13,048 nt of DNA from Chloroflexota bacterium (GCA_003353825.1 PIVW01000124.1:1-13048); one strand, 5' to 3'; counted from the first letter of the stretch, positions 1 through 7,414 are shown. The notes: generated from the sequence alone by a model not told the origin. Translations and numbers: made by a program.

Positions 1-1
1 C

Positions 2-184
2 AGGATATGTAATCGGCAGAATCACACGAGGATTCGCTTTGGCTACTTTGCTTTGGTCTTTGCTATACTTTCGTTGAGGCATTTTGACTGGTGGCTGGCG
101 CTCCTTTTTCAGTCAATTTCGCCTCACTTCTCTTCTCAAACACAAAAACCACAGAAAATCTTAGAACTAGTTTTTTTTGTATGA
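2..184 (+). CDS. possible 3' end of an upstream membrane-protein gene (partial)
   Basis: This frame is open from the left edge to a TGA at 182-184, giving 60 residues without a start codon need, because it would begin outside the window. The translation has a hydrophobic stretch (FGYFALVFAILSL) followed by HFDWWLALLFQSI and a polar tail, which could be the last membrane segment of a polytopic protein such as a polysaccharide polymerase or ligase. An open stretch this long can also arise by chance, and I do not recognise the family. It lies just upstream of, and on the same strand as, the GT-C-like gene, which fits a surface-polysaccharide cluster. Confidence 0.3.
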   Translation, partial: RICNRQNHTRIRFGYFALVFAILSLRHFDWWLALLFQSISPHFSSQTQKPQKILELVFFV

Positions 185-285
185 AATCAGAGGGATGTTA
201 CAGTGATCCGGCCAGGCAAGGTGGCATGTTTCATGCAGAGGGTGCTTTCACAGCATGCTTAAATTCGGCGAAATCGGAAAACGCT

Positions 286-294
286 TGCTATAAT
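286..294 (+). promoter_or_regulatory. extended -10 promoter for the GT-C-like gene
   Basis: TGCTATAAT is a perfect extended -10 element (TG, one base, TATAAT). No good -35 is present at 16-18 bases upstream, which extended -10 promoters tolerate. Transcription would begin near 301, leaving a short 36-base leader before the ATG at 337. It lies inside the longer open frame that starts at GTG 91 and is the main argument against that longer start. Confidence 0.5.
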
Positions 295-336
295 GCCCAG
301 CGCAGTGTACCAAGCTCATGTGACAGGAAACTATTT

Positions 337-2346
337 ATGGCCAAGCACCGGTTGAGATATAAAAAGGGGATACTGACTGAATTTAGTGGCAGGTGGACGG
401 ATAACGATCCTGCCGATTATAAGGGAATTATCGTAAAGAGAGTGGTATTTGGCGTCATCATCATCGCCTGTTTAATGTTAGTGACGTATCAATACTGGCT
501 GTTTCCTGCTGGTACTGTGCCTTCACCATCACGCGATTTTAGTGGTAATTTGATTCCCTTTGCCGTTTACAGAGCTCAAATTCTCAGCGGACAGAGCCCA
601 TTCCAAAGCTTGTGGTACAGTGGCGAATCGAGCCTATTGAATCCGATCTGGAGTTTCTTCTATCTACCCTCGACCCTGCTTTTTTTGGCCCTGCCGCTCG
701 TAGGCGCGGTGCGGATTGTAACACTGCTGCATATCGTTCTGGGGTGGATGGCAATGTGGTTTTTGGCGCGCGAATTCACTAGACATCCGGCCGCCCCCCT
801 CTTTGCAGCCTTTCTGTATGTATTTTCAGGCACCTGGGCAGCGCGTTTGCTATCCTATCACTTTCATTTGTACTTCGGGCTAGCGCTGGCGCCCCTCGTA
901 TTTTGGAGTTTTAAGCGCCTGATGGATCGCCCGACAGTTAAAGGCGCCTTACTACTGGGCTGCCTGCTTGCTGTTATGGTTTACGCAGGCGCCATGTATC
1001 TGACACCCTTCACCGGCGTTGCTTTGGCATGTGCGGCCACCACTTTGCTGATCCTGCAACAGGACGATCGCCGCAGTCGCGTGCAGATGTTGGTGCTAGC
1101 GATGATGATCTTTTTTCTGGCAGCAGGTCCCAAGTTGATACCCAACCTCAGGCAGGGACTAACTGCTTCTCGGCCTCCAGCCTTTATCGCTTCATGGTAT
1201 GATGTATTGGCTGCGTTTATGATGCCGGGTGATATCTGGCCCCTGACGATGCCACAGCAATTCACTTGGCGATGGAATGAGGTGACCAACTACATCTCTG
1301 TGGCGGGACTGTTGTTGGCGGGTTTGGGCTGGTGGGCGCTCTTAAAAAGCAAACAACGCCTATGGGCCTTGGCTTTCCTTGCCGTAATGATTGTTATGAT
1401 GTATTGGAGCTTACATTTTCCACCCTTCGGACTACCTTCGATTCTGTCCAGTTTACGTGTTGCTAGCCGAACGCTAATGCTGGTGGCATTGCTTGCCTGT
1501 GTGTTGGCAGCTGTCGGTTTAGATGCCCTGCTGACCAATCGGCTTAAGGCGCCCAAATGGTTGTGGGTTGTATTTAGCATTGGCCTCTTATTTGAAATAA
1601 CTGTCATTCTCGTACGTGCTTATCCAGGCCTATCAATAAGCGAATACCTGCCATTATTTGGCCGCACCCTGTCTGAACGGGAGGCTGAGATATTCGATTT
1701 ATTGCTGTGGTTAGGGCCATGGCAGGCTTTACGAGGCTTAGGAATTGCATTTGGGGTGCTTGTCTTGCTGTTGCTGGCCTTCTGGTTAAGCCGCTTACAG
1801 TTAGCCGTTCGGCCCCTTTTGCTTGCCGGTACCGCTTTAGTTCTCACAGCTACTGCAATGTCTGCCAACCCTGTAGAATTGGCGGCCGATCCATTTCAGA
1901 ATTCGTCACTCTTGTCATTACGCGAACAGATATCTGGCAGCACGGTGGCATTGGCTGCCAATATCGATAAAAAGGATAAGCGGGGACTTATCGAACTCGT
2001 ACTTGCGGGTGAGGTACATCTCCTCAATCCTATCTACGGATCCTTTGGCCAGGATGTCAGCGAGGATTGGTTGATGCAGATGGATTACGTACTCTCGGCT
2101 CATATATTGGTATACGATGTCATTCTCTGGCGCTATTGGAGTCCAGGCGGTGTATTGGCCGTCGTGCCAAACTGCAAACTCTCGTTAGTTGGCGAGTTTA
2201 CGGCTGAAGATCCTGTAACGCGCGACGACTTATCAGAGTTTAGGTCGAAATATGATATCATCTCAGCTACCTCCAGCTCATTTCCGCTCTACCTGTATGC
2301 CGTCGACCATGATGCCTGTCCCGATATGATTCAGTTACAGAGCTGA
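337..2346 (+). CDS. polytopic membrane protein, GT-C / YfhO-like glycosyltransferase family
   Basis: With the start at ATG 337 the protein is 669 residues. AGGAAA at 325-330 is a fair ribosome site and an extended -10 promoter lies at 286-294; the frame is open back to GTG 91, but those 82 residues are low-complexity and unlike a signal or membrane segment. About 12-14 hydrophobic segments follow (roughly residues 36-55, 105-144, 154-192, 203-265, 318-360, 376-425, 468-508), then a soluble C-terminal part. After the first membrane segment comes a loop with RDFSGN (Asp67) and a P-rich stretch (LLNPIWSFFYLPS), the arrangement seen in lipid-linked-sugar glycosyltransferases of GT-C type, where a loop Asp is catalytic; a later SSLRVASRTLML segment also fits YfhO-like proteins. 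The substrate cannot be told. Probably part of surface glycan synthesis, with the methyltransferase 60 bases downstream. Fold assignment fairly sure, function only inferred. Confidence 0.75.
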   Translation: MAKHRLRYKKGILTEFSGRWTDNDPADYKGIIVKRVVFGVIIIACLMLVTYQYWLFPAGTVPSPSRDFSGNLIPFAVYRAQILSGQSPFQSLWYSGESSLLNPIWSFFYLPSTLLFLALPLVGAVRIVTLLHIVLGWMAMWFLAREFTRHPAAPLFAAFLYVFSGTWAARLLSYHFHLYFGLALAPLVFWSFKRLMDRPTVKGALLLGCLLAVMVYAGAMYLTPFTGVALACAATTLLILQQDDRRSRVQMLVLAMMIFFLAAGPKLIPNLRQGLTASRPPAFIASWYDVLAAFMMPGDIWPLTMPQQFTWRWNEVTNYISVAGLLLAGLGWWALLKSKQRLWALAFLAVMIVMMYWSLHFPPFGLPSILSSLRVASRTLMLVALLACVLAAVGLDALLTNRLKAPKWLWVVFSIGLLFEITVILVRAYPGLSISEYLPLFGRTLSEREAEIFDLLLWLGPWQALRGLGIAFGVLVLLLLAFWLSRLQLAVRPLLLAGTALVLTATAMSANPVELAADPFQNSSLLSLREQISGSTVALAANIDKKDKRGLIELVLAGEVHLLNPIYGSFGQDVSEDWLMQMDYVLSAHILVYDVILWRYWSPGGVLAVVPNCKLSLVGEFTAEDPVTRDDLSEFRSKYDIISATSSSFPLYLYAVDHDACPDMIQLQS

Positions 2347-2406
2347 TGGCGACGGCAGATGAATTGTGTACAAGGGTGAGGATCAACGGAACAATAAAAA
2401 CATCTT

Positions 2407-3156
2407 ATGAAACAGGCCGTACTAAGTAGATTGCCAGATCAGTTTGCCAAAACTTTGCGGCGTCTGAAGCGTGGAGGGAGCGCGAACAGGCTTGGCAAGC
2501 GTTCGCATGACCAGACGGCCTATCCGCCAACGTCTGAACCTGGACCGTTGGTCTCTGAGGTATTCGACCTCATAAGGAATCTACCGGGTTGGTTCACTAT
2601 CGATGACTGCGTCCATTTCTACCTGGTGCTATCTCTACAATCGGCATACGGGATAGAGGGCGATCTGTTCGAGATAGGTAGTTATTATGGACGGTCTTCA
2701 GCAATGATGGCCTACTGCCTCAAACCTGGAGAGAAAATCGTCATTTGCGATGCATTTGATCTGGAAATCGAAGATCACTACAACCAGCAACCTGGCCCGG
2801 GCGATGTTATCGACAACATCAAACAAGTGAATCCAGAATTGATGGCCGGGATGGTGGAGATCCACGCCTGTCTCAGTAACGATATGGTTTTGGCTGATGA
2901 TCGGCGATTTCGTTTCATCCACATCGACGGCGGGCACTCTGAGGACGTGGCCATGAACGATCTTCTACTTGGTCGCAAGCATGTGCTGCCAGGGGGAGTC
3001 ATGGTTGTGGATGACTATCATAATCCCGACTGGCCTGGTGTGACCCAAGCTGCCGACGCATTTCTGGCAGCGAACGCGGATTTCACCATTTTGGCCGATT
3101 TGAATCGGCATGGCGCTGTCGGCCGAAAAATCTATTTGCAAAAGCAGCCAACATGA
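2407..3156 (+). CDS. class I SAM-dependent methyltransferase (Methyltransf_24-like)
   Basis: A 249-residue soluble protein. The Rossmann-fold SAM site is visible: motif I is DLFEIGSYYGRSS (residues 87-98), the acidic end of strand 2 is the Asp in VICDAFD (115), and the later strands give FIHIDGGHSEDV (171-181) and GGVMVVDDYHNPDWPGV (196-212). The HIDGGHxxxxVxxD pattern and the two Asp before YHN are typical of the group that includes cephalosporin hydroxylase (CmcI)-like and glycan or macrocin O-methyltransferase-like enzymes, several of which use a metal held by these acids. The first 45 residues are basic and poorly conserved-looking. It follows the membrane protein by 60 bases on the same strand, so co-transcription is likely and a sugar or glycolipid substrate is an inference. 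The ribosome site before ATG 2407 is weak. Confidence 0.8.
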   Translation: MKQAVLSRLPDQFAKTLRRLKRGGSANRLGKRSHDQTAYPPTSEPGPLVSEVFDLIRNLPGWFTIDDCVHFYLVLSLQSAYGIEGDLFEIGSYYGRSSAMMAYCLKPGEKIVICDAFDLEIEDHYNQQPGPGDVIDNIKQVNPELMAGMVEIHACLSNDMVLADDRRFRFIHIDGGHSEDVAMNDLLLGRKHVLPGGVMVVDDYHNPDWPGVTQAADAFLAANADFTILADLNRHGAVGRKIYLQKQPT

Positions 3157-3219
3157 TCGTTACCTCACCACCAACGATGAAAATAGCTTAAGAACAGGCA
3201 GTCCCAGGCGGAGGGCACA

Positions 3220-3254
3220 TTTGCCTTTTGCACTTTGCTTTTTGCCTTTTACTT
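3220..3254 (+). repeat. heptamer repeat copy A (five TTTGCCT-like units)
   Basis: Five consecutive 7-base units: TTTGCCT, TTTGCAC, TTTGCTT, TTTGCCT, TTTACTT. A second copy with five units is at 7380-7414 and a third at 8081-8115, all in the same orientation. The copy sits between the methyltransferase and the protease gene, 34 bases before the protease start. Flank similarity to copy B extends upstream (CAGTCCCAGGCGGAG here, CAGTCCCGGGTGGAG there). Short tandem heptamers of this type are known from filamentous cyanobacteria; the function is unknown. Confidence 0.85.
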
Positions 3255-3276
3255 TCCAAGTACTATTCGACAACCT

Positions 3277-3281
3277 AGGAG
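3277..3281 (+). promoter_or_regulatory. ribosome binding site that decides the TTG start of the M50 gene
   Basis: AGGAG lies seven bases before TTG 3289. The longer in-frame TTG at 3235 falls inside the heptamer repeat and has no such site, so translation most likely starts at 3289. Confidence 0.7.
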
Positions 3282-3288
3282 TCTTCAT

Positions 3289-4389
3289 TTGCCCATCGAC
3301 AACCTGGTTCGAGGCCGCATCACAGAACAATTACGCGAGGCCACGGCAGATATATTTGAAATCGAGGGCATCACCTATGATGTCGAGTTCATGCGCTGGG
3401 ACTACGCGGTACGTCTCGAAGGCCGATTTCTCACCCCGACCGAACCTGCTTACGATACCATCGCCAAACGCGCCCACGAAGAAGGCTACTTGATCTTTTT
3501 CAGACGCGAGGAAGGACAGCCCATCCTCTATGCAGTAAAGGATGAGATCGTCCCACATACGGCGAACTACCGTGTGGCCGTGATCCTCTTTGTGGCCACA
3601 CTGACATCGGTATTCTTTGTCGCCGGCTTCACCGCTGATTTCAATATCGATTGGGAGGCAGGCCTGACCTATGCCCTACCCCTGATGACGATATTGCTCG
3701 CTCACGAACTGGGCCATTTTTTCGTGGCCAGACACCACAAGATGGCGACGAGCCCACCCTATTTCATACCACTGCCGATAACCATCCTGGGAACGCTGGG
3801 GGCCGTCATCTTCATGACTGTTCCGCCCAAGAATCGCCGCCACCTGTTACAAATGGGCGCTGCCGGTCCCTTGGCGGGATTGGTCTTTGCTATCCCCATA
3901 CTTCTGGTCGGCCTCAGTCTCTCCGCAGTGGCAGGTCTACCACAAGGTGTTTCGTATATGATGGAAGGGAACTCCCTCTTTTATGTAGCAGCAAAATTCA
4001 TGTTCTTCCGCCAGATCTTGCCTACCCCAGATGGCATGGATGTGATGTTGCACAATATGGCCTTTGCTGGCTGGGTCGGGTTACTGGTCACAGCTCTGAA
4101 TCTGATACCGGCGGGTCAACTGGATGGGGGGCATGCAGCCTTTACCCTATTTGGCGAGCGTATCCGCCCACTTACGTACATCCTCATCGCCGTTTTCCTA
4201 CTTCTGGCCATTCAGCATCCGAGTTGGCTGATTTGGGCGGGGCTGTTGTTCGCATTTGGCCGCACCTATGCCGTGCCTATGGATGATCTGACACCGCTAG
4301 ATGGGAAGCACAAAGCGTTGGCAGTATTTATGTTGGTGTTGGGCGCTCTACTGTTTGTTCCCAATCCCTTGATCATCGTCAATCCCTAA
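3289..4389 (+). CDS. site-2-type intramembrane metalloprotease (peptidase family M50)
   Basis: The TTG start gives 366 residues. The zinc site is HELGH (His139, Glu140, His143) inside a hydrophobic segment, and the third ligand motif is NLIPAGQLDGGH (residues 271-282, Asp279), the two hallmarks of S2P/RseP-type proteases that cut proteins within the membrane. The first 90 residues are soluble; membrane segments follow at about 95-115, 126-147, 160-178, 192-215, 255-275, 293-310 and 310-330, with a last one at the C-terminus. No PDZ domain is seen, and the soluble N-terminal part plus PPYFIPLP after HExxH place it with the cyanobacterial/plastid EGY-like branch rather than RseP. Its target is not visible; no anti-sigma factor lies nearby. 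It stands alone between a heptamer repeat and a hairpin-rich gap. Confidence 0.9.
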   Translation: MPIDNLVRGRITEQLREATADIFEIEGITYDVEFMRWDYAVRLEGRFLTPTEPAYDTIAKRAHEEGYLIFFRREEGQPILYAVKDEIVPHTANYRVAVILFVATLTSVFFVAGFTADFNIDWEAGLTYALPLMTILLAHELGHFFVARHHKMATSPPYFIPLPITILGTLGAVIFMTVPPKNRRHLLQMGAAGPLAGLVFAIPILLVGLSLSAVAGLPQGVSYMMEGNSLFYVAAKFMFFRQILPTPDGMDVMLHNMAFAGWVGLLVTALNLIPAGQLDGGHAAFTLFGERIRPLTYILIAVFLLLAIQHPSWLIWAGLLFAFGRTYAVPMDDLTPLDGKHKALAVFMLVLGALLFVPNPLIIVNP

Positions 4390-4459
4390 GTACATGGTGT
4401 TTGTAAACCGGGTACCGGTAGCCCTGAAGTATCTTCTCAATAACTCGGGGGAACAAACT

Positions 4460-4520
4460 CGTCCACGTAGGTGGACGTTCGGCGGCACGCCCCAGAGTCC
4501 GAATTTATTCGGCGAGTGCC
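4460..4520. repeat. double-hairpin palindromic intergenic element
   Basis: Two perfect hairpins stand side by side. The first is CGTCCAC (4460-4466), loop GTAG, GTGGACG (4471-4477). The second is CCGAAT (4499-4504), two T, ATTCGG (4507-4512), enclosed by an outer stem GGCAC (4484-4488) with GTGCC (4516-4520). The pairing of a GTCCAC/GTGGAC hairpin with a GAATTTATTC-type palindrome resembles dispersed intergenic repeats I recall from Chloroflexota and cyanobacteria, but this recollection was not checked. It lies between two convergent genes, where such elements are common. Confidence 0.55.
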
Positions 4521-4547
4521 TTGACGTAAACCCTCGTTGCCACCCAA

Positions 4548-4583
4548 GATAAGACCGGGCGTCATGTTTCACCCGGTCTTATC
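4548..4583. terminator. perfect 12-bp hairpin between convergent genes
   Basis: GATAAGACCGGG (4548-4559) pairs perfectly with CCCGGTCTTATC (4572-4583) across a 12-base loop. The gap is flanked by the 3' ends of the M50 gene (plus) and fumC (minus), so a two-way transcription stop is the natural reading. Neither side has a run of T after the stem, so it is not a textbook intrinsic terminator and may instead protect the RNA end or be another repeat. Confidence 0.5.
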
Positions 4584-4618
4584 ATCTCATAACAGAGTAC
4601 TGCCATTTCAATGTCGTG

Positions 4619-4658
4619 AAGTTAAGGTGCATTGCACCTGGGTTAACTCACTTAACTT
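4619..4658. terminator. nested palindrome just past the end of fumC
   Basis: An outer stem AAGTTAAG (4619-4626) pairs with CTTAACTT (4651-4658). The 15-base palindrome AGGTGCATTGCACCT (4625-4639) overlaps the 3' end of its left arm by two bases. It starts 15 bases beyond the fumC stop on the minus strand, so it could end that operon, although no T run follows. It may also be a dispersed repeat. Confidence 0.4.
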
Positions 4659-4672
4659 AATGATAGCGACTG

Positions 4673-6058
4673 CTATTTACTCTGAATACCGCCTTGCGTC
4701 AATCTAGCGGGATCCAATAGGTCATCCAACTCTTGCGGTGTCAGGTCAGTCATCTCTGCCGCCACCTCTTTCAGAGCACGGCTCTGGGCGTAGGCGGCCT
4801 TGGCAACTTTTGCCCCTAGCTCATAGCCTATGACCGGGTTCAGTGCCGTTACCAGGATGGGGTTCTTTTCGACCAACCCGGCAATTCGATCCCGATTGAC
4901 CGAGAATCCGGCGATAGCTTTGTCAGCCAGCACCCGGGCGCTGTTGCCCAGGATATGCTCGGACTGCAGGACATTGAAAGCGATCATGGGAAGCATGACA
5001 TTGAGTTGGAAGTTTCCCGACATGCCGCCGATGGTTATGCTCATATCATTGCCGATGACTTGCGCGCAAACCATGGTGACGGCTTCAGGAATGACGGGGT
5101 TGATCTTGCCGGGCATGATGCTTGAGCCAGGTTGGAGGGCCGGGAGCGATATCTCACCGATACCGGCGATGGGACCTGAATTCATCCAACGTAGATCGTT
5201 GGCGATCTTCATCATGGCAGCGGCGACGGTTTTCAGTTGGCCACTTAGCTCGACAATGGCATCAGGGGCGGAGAGCGACTCAAAATAGCTATCATTGCTG
5301 GCAAAGGCATGGTCTGTGCGTTCCGCCAAGATTGCCGCCACCCTGGCGCCAAATTCAGGATGTGCGTTGATGCCGGTGCCGACCGCAGTACCACCCAGGC
5401 CCAGATGTCGAACCCGATCCAAAGCACTGCTCACACCATCCATGCCCTTCCCGATCTGTGTGGCCCAGCCACCGATTTCCTGGCTCATACGCACAGGCAT
5501 CGCGTCCATGAGATGTGTGCGCCCGGTGGTCACCACATCGTCCACATCTGCTGCTTTCTCGATCAGCGTTTCATACAGATGCTGCAGACCGGGGAGCACA
5601 ACCTCCTGTGCTTCCAGGTAAGCGGCTACATTGATAGCGGTGGGAATGACATCGTTGGATGATTGACCCATGTTGACGTGATCGTTGGGGTGCACTTTGC
5701 TGCCCAGGGACTCTGTTGCCAATGTGGCGATGACCTCATTGGCATTCATATTGGTACTGGTGCCTGATCCTGTCTGAAAGATGTCGATTGGGAAGTGGCC
5801 GTCATAGTCACCGGCGGCGACGTCATTAGCAGCCCCCTGAATCGCCTGTGACATCACCTCGTCCATGAGATTCAGATCAAGGTTGGCCTGTGCACATGCA
5901 GCTTTGACCAAACCTAACGCCCGAATAAAACTGCGGGGAAAGGTCAGACCACTGATGGGGAAGTTCTCTACAGCGCGTTGGGTTTGAGCGCCATAAAGTG
6001 CAGCGACGGGCACGTGAACCTCACCCATAGAATCCTTCTCAACTCGGTATTCGCTCAT
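4673..6058 (-). CDS. fumC: fumarate hydratase class II
   Basis: A 461-residue member of the fumarase/aspartase superfamily, the usual length for class II fumarase, which interconverts fumarate and malate in the citric acid cycle without an iron-sulfur cluster. Visible signatures: TGSGTSTNMNANEV (97-109), the substrate-binding TGRTHLMDAMP (178-188, His182) and the flexible catalytic loop GSSIMPGKINP (311-321, with the Ser pair 312-313). PGK rather than PAK in this loop and GRTH rather than GKTH point to fumarase over aspartase, and the overall wording (NPVIPEAVTMVCAQVIGND) resembles the actinobacterial FumC branch. AGGAG lies about ten bases before the ATG. The deacetylase gene upstream ends 25 bases away on the same strand, so the two are probably co-transcribed, perhaps together with the ferredoxin. 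Confidence 0.93.
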   Translation of the reverse strand: MSEYRVEKDSMGEVHVPVAALYGAQTQRAVENFPISGLTFPRSFIRALGLVKAACAQANLDLNLMDEVMSQAIQGAANDVAAGDYDGHFPIDIFQTGSGTSTNMNANEVIATLATESLGSKVHPNDHVNMGQSSNDVIPTAINVAAYLEAQEVVLPGLQHLYETLIEKAADVDDVVTTGRTHLMDAMPVRMSQEIGGWATQIGKGMDGVSSALDRVRHLGLGGTAVGTGINAHPEFGARVAAILAERTDHAFASNDSYFESLSAPDAIVELSGQLKTVAAAMMKIANDLRWMNSGPIAGIGEISLPALQPGSSIMPGKINPVIPEAVTMVCAQVIGNDMSITIGGMSGNFQLNVMLPMIAFNVLQSEHILGNSARVLADKAIAGFSVNRDRIAGLVEKNPILVTALNPVIGYELGAKVAKAAYAQSRALKEVAAEMTDLTPQELDDLLDPARLTQGGIQSK

Positions 6059-6083
6059 TTGATTTGCTCCTGCATGTAAGTTT

Positions 6084-6803
6084 TTAATCTTTGAACTTCA
6101 TTCTTTTATAGGACTCGAAGTAGTGTTTTTCTCCGGCATCATCCTCTTCCACCCAACGCTCTCGCAACCTGGTCTCAAGCTCATCGAGATCGTCGAATTG
6201 GCTGATATGTTGGCGCAGTGACTGGATTTTTACCTCGAGACGGTCGCTGATCTCGATTTTGTGGTCAGGCTCGGGCACCATGCAAATCCACAATTCTCGA
6301 ATTTCGTGAGGGTCCAATCCTTCGGCCAACAGATCGGGAAAGAACATGGGGTTGCCTGCCGCAGGAAAGACTGCTTCGAAGACAGCTTGGCCGGCGTTAC
6401 GATGGTCGGGATGATTGATATATCGGTCGCCACTAAGGTATAGTTCTGGATTCTGGCAGATGACCAGATCAGGCTTGAGTATTCGAATGTGGCGAACCAG
6501 GCGGCGGCGTAGTTCTCGATTTGGTTCCAGAAAACCATCCTCTTCGCCCATAAAGATGACCTGATTTACGCCCAAGATACTTGCGGCCGCACGTTGTTCA
6601 TCCATGCGAGCTTTCACCAATTGTGGCACCGTGATCTCCAGATTGTGGTTGCCTTTATCGCCGTTGGTTAGCACAATGTATGTGACGGTGGCGCCGTTAT
6701 CCGTCAATTCTTTCACCGTGCCGGCGCAACAGAACTCTGCATCATCGGGATGAGCCATAATGATCAGGGCGTGCTCGATAGGGTGGCTGGTTTCTTTTGT
6801 CAT
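6084..6803 (-). CDS. PIG-L / LmbE family zinc deacetylase
   Basis: Starting at the ATG whose complement is 6801-6803, preceded by GGAG eight bases away, the protein is 239 residues; a longer frame back to 6848 would run through a terminator-like hairpin and is rejected. The family zinc motif AHPDD (17-21; His18 and Asp21 as expected ligands) is followed by NHPDHRNAG (130-138; His134 the third ligand). VLTNGDKG (44-51) and DEQRAAASILG (68-78) are also typical. Members remove N-acetyl groups from N-acetylglucosaminyl compounds, for example in bacillithiol (BshB), mycothiol (MshB) or lipid-linked sugars; many are of unknown substrate. The odd AEFCCAG carries two cysteines next to the zinc motif. 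No other thiol-synthesis gene adjoins it, so a specific name is not given. It lies between the ferredoxin and fumC. Confidence 0.87.
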   Translation of the reverse strand: MTKETSHPIEHALIIMAHPDDAEFCCAGTVKELTDNGATVTYIVLTNGDKGNHNLEITVPQLVKARMDEQRAAASILGVNQVIFMGEEDGFLEPNRELRRRLVRHIRILKPDLVICQNPELYLSGDRYINHPDHRNAGQAVFEAVFPAAGNPMFFPDLLAEGLDPHEIRELWICMVPEPDHKIEISDRLEVKIQSLRQHISQFDDLDELETRLRERWVEEDDAGEKHYFESYKRMKFKD

Positions 6804-6826
6804 GTTTTGCTCCTTGTTGTAGATAC

Positions 6827-6856
6827 AAAGACCCTCACCGGCTGGCAAGGGTCCTT
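6827..6856 (-). terminator. hairpin between the ferredoxin and the deacetylase genes
   Basis: On the minus strand AAGGACCCT pairs with AGGGTCTTT (nine pairs, one G-U) across a 12-base loop, 23 bases after the ferredoxin stop. Only a short T-rich tail follows, so it is probably a partial terminator or a processing site that lowers downstream expression. Confidence 0.5.
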
Positions 6857-6879
6857 ATGTTCGTGCAGATCAGGCGGCA

Positions 6880-7149
6880 TTACGCTGCTGAATCGTAGCC
6901 CGGGCCTTCGCCAAAAAACTTGGCATTGAGTGCTTCCGCAGCACCAAACTCTGATGGGGTATCGGCATCGGTGAAAATCGCCTCAACCGGGCATTCCGGT
7001 ATGCAGGCGCCACAATCGATACAGGTGTCTGGATCAATATAGTACCAGGGCCAATCACTTTCTGGAAAACCGGCCACTATACATTCTACCGGACAGACTT
7101 CGGTACAGGCGCCGTCGCGAATACAAGTGTCTACAATGACATGCGGCAT
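6880..7149 (-). CDS. two-cluster ferredoxin with Asp in the first cluster motif
   Basis: An 89-residue small, acidic electron carrier. The second motif is complete: CIDCGACIPECP gives Cys43, Cys46, Cys49 and Cys53 for a [4Fe-4S] cluster. The first reads CIRDGACTEVCP: Cys9, Asp12, Cys15, Cys19, with a further Cys23. Asp in place of the second Cys is known from ferredoxins that hold a [3Fe-4S] cluster or a [4Fe-4S] cluster with an Asp ligand, so a 7Fe or 8Fe protein are both possible. The C-terminal extension of about 25 residues ending FFGEGPGYDS is typical of the FdxA-like group. GGAGG lies 11 bases before the ATG. It has its own consensus promoter at 7220-7248 and is followed by a hairpin, so it is probably expressed strongly and partly on its own. 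Its redox partner is not apparent; QueG upstream needs electrons, but this link is only a guess. Confidence 0.9.
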   Translation of the reverse strand: MPHVIVDTCIRDGACTEVCPVECIVAGFPESDWPWYYIDPDTCIDCGACIPECPVEAIFTDADTPSEFGAAEALNAKFFGEGPGYDSAA

Positions 7150-7219
7150 CGTATGATATACCTCCAGCGTTCAGGAATATGTTATGTGAAAACTTAGGCG
7201 CATTTTATCGATTAGGCTC

Positions 7220-7248
7220 ATTGTAACGGGCCTGTTCGGGGCTGTCAA
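7220..7248 (-). promoter_or_regulatory. sigma70-type promoter of the ferredoxin gene
   Basis: On the minus strand TTGACA (complement of 7243-7248), a 17-base spacer and TACAAT (complement of 7220-7225) form a near-consensus promoter. Transcription would start near 7213, giving a leader of about 64 bases before the ferredoxin ATG. Confidence 0.8.
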
Positions 7249-7331
7249 AGGGAAACGCGTATCGAGCAGTAGCTCTTGCAGGTTAGTCTGCTCCCAACTC
7301 GTTTTGGTCATGTCTCACCCAAATGGTTTGA

Positions 7332-7344
7332 GGACTGCCAGTCC
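7332..7344. repeat. GGACTG-C-CAGTCC palindrome beside heptamer copy B
   Basis: A perfect 6-base inverted repeat around a single C. The related stretch before copy A (3192-3204) matches most of these positions, so it looks like the left edge of the larger repeat unit. No protein-binding role can be claimed. Confidence 0.4.
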
Positions 7345-7379
7345 CGGGTGGAGTCGTTTACAGAGCGGCGGACAGCACT

Positions 7380-7414
7380 TTTGCCTTTTACACTTTGCGT
7401 TTTGCCTTTTGATT
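7380..7414 (+). repeat. heptamer repeat copy B (five TTTGCCT-like units)
   Basis: Units: TTTGCCT, TTTACAC, TTTGCGT, TTTGCCT, TTTGATT. Unit order agrees with copy A position by position (unit 2 ends in CAC in both, units 1 and 4 are TTTGCCT in both), which points to copying of a whole 35-bp element rather than independent slippage. It occupies the 296-base gap between queG and the ferredoxin, 32 bases past the queG stop. Apart from this repeat, the palindrome at 7332 and the ferredoxin promoter, I see nothing else in that gap. Confidence 0.85.

Noticed and set aside
38..65. TTTGG/TTTGC-rich stretch at the left edge resembling the heptamer repeats.
   Set aside because: Only loose 7-base periodicity and no unit-by-unit match with copies A-C; it reads equally well as codons for a hydrophobic segment.
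171..178. Run of eight T as a possible terminator of an upstream gene.
   Set aside because: Only weak A-T pairing is available before it; no GC-containing stem.
3171..3190. ATCGTT...AACGAT inverted repeat after the methyltransferase gene as a terminator.
   Set aside because: Six pairs with an 11-base loop, low stability and no T run.
3651..4286. Long open frame of 211 codons overlapping the M50 gene in another plus frame.
   Set aside because: It lies entirely within the protease gene, has the amino-acid make-up of a shifted frame (many Pro, Arg, Ser, Cys) and no ribosome site.
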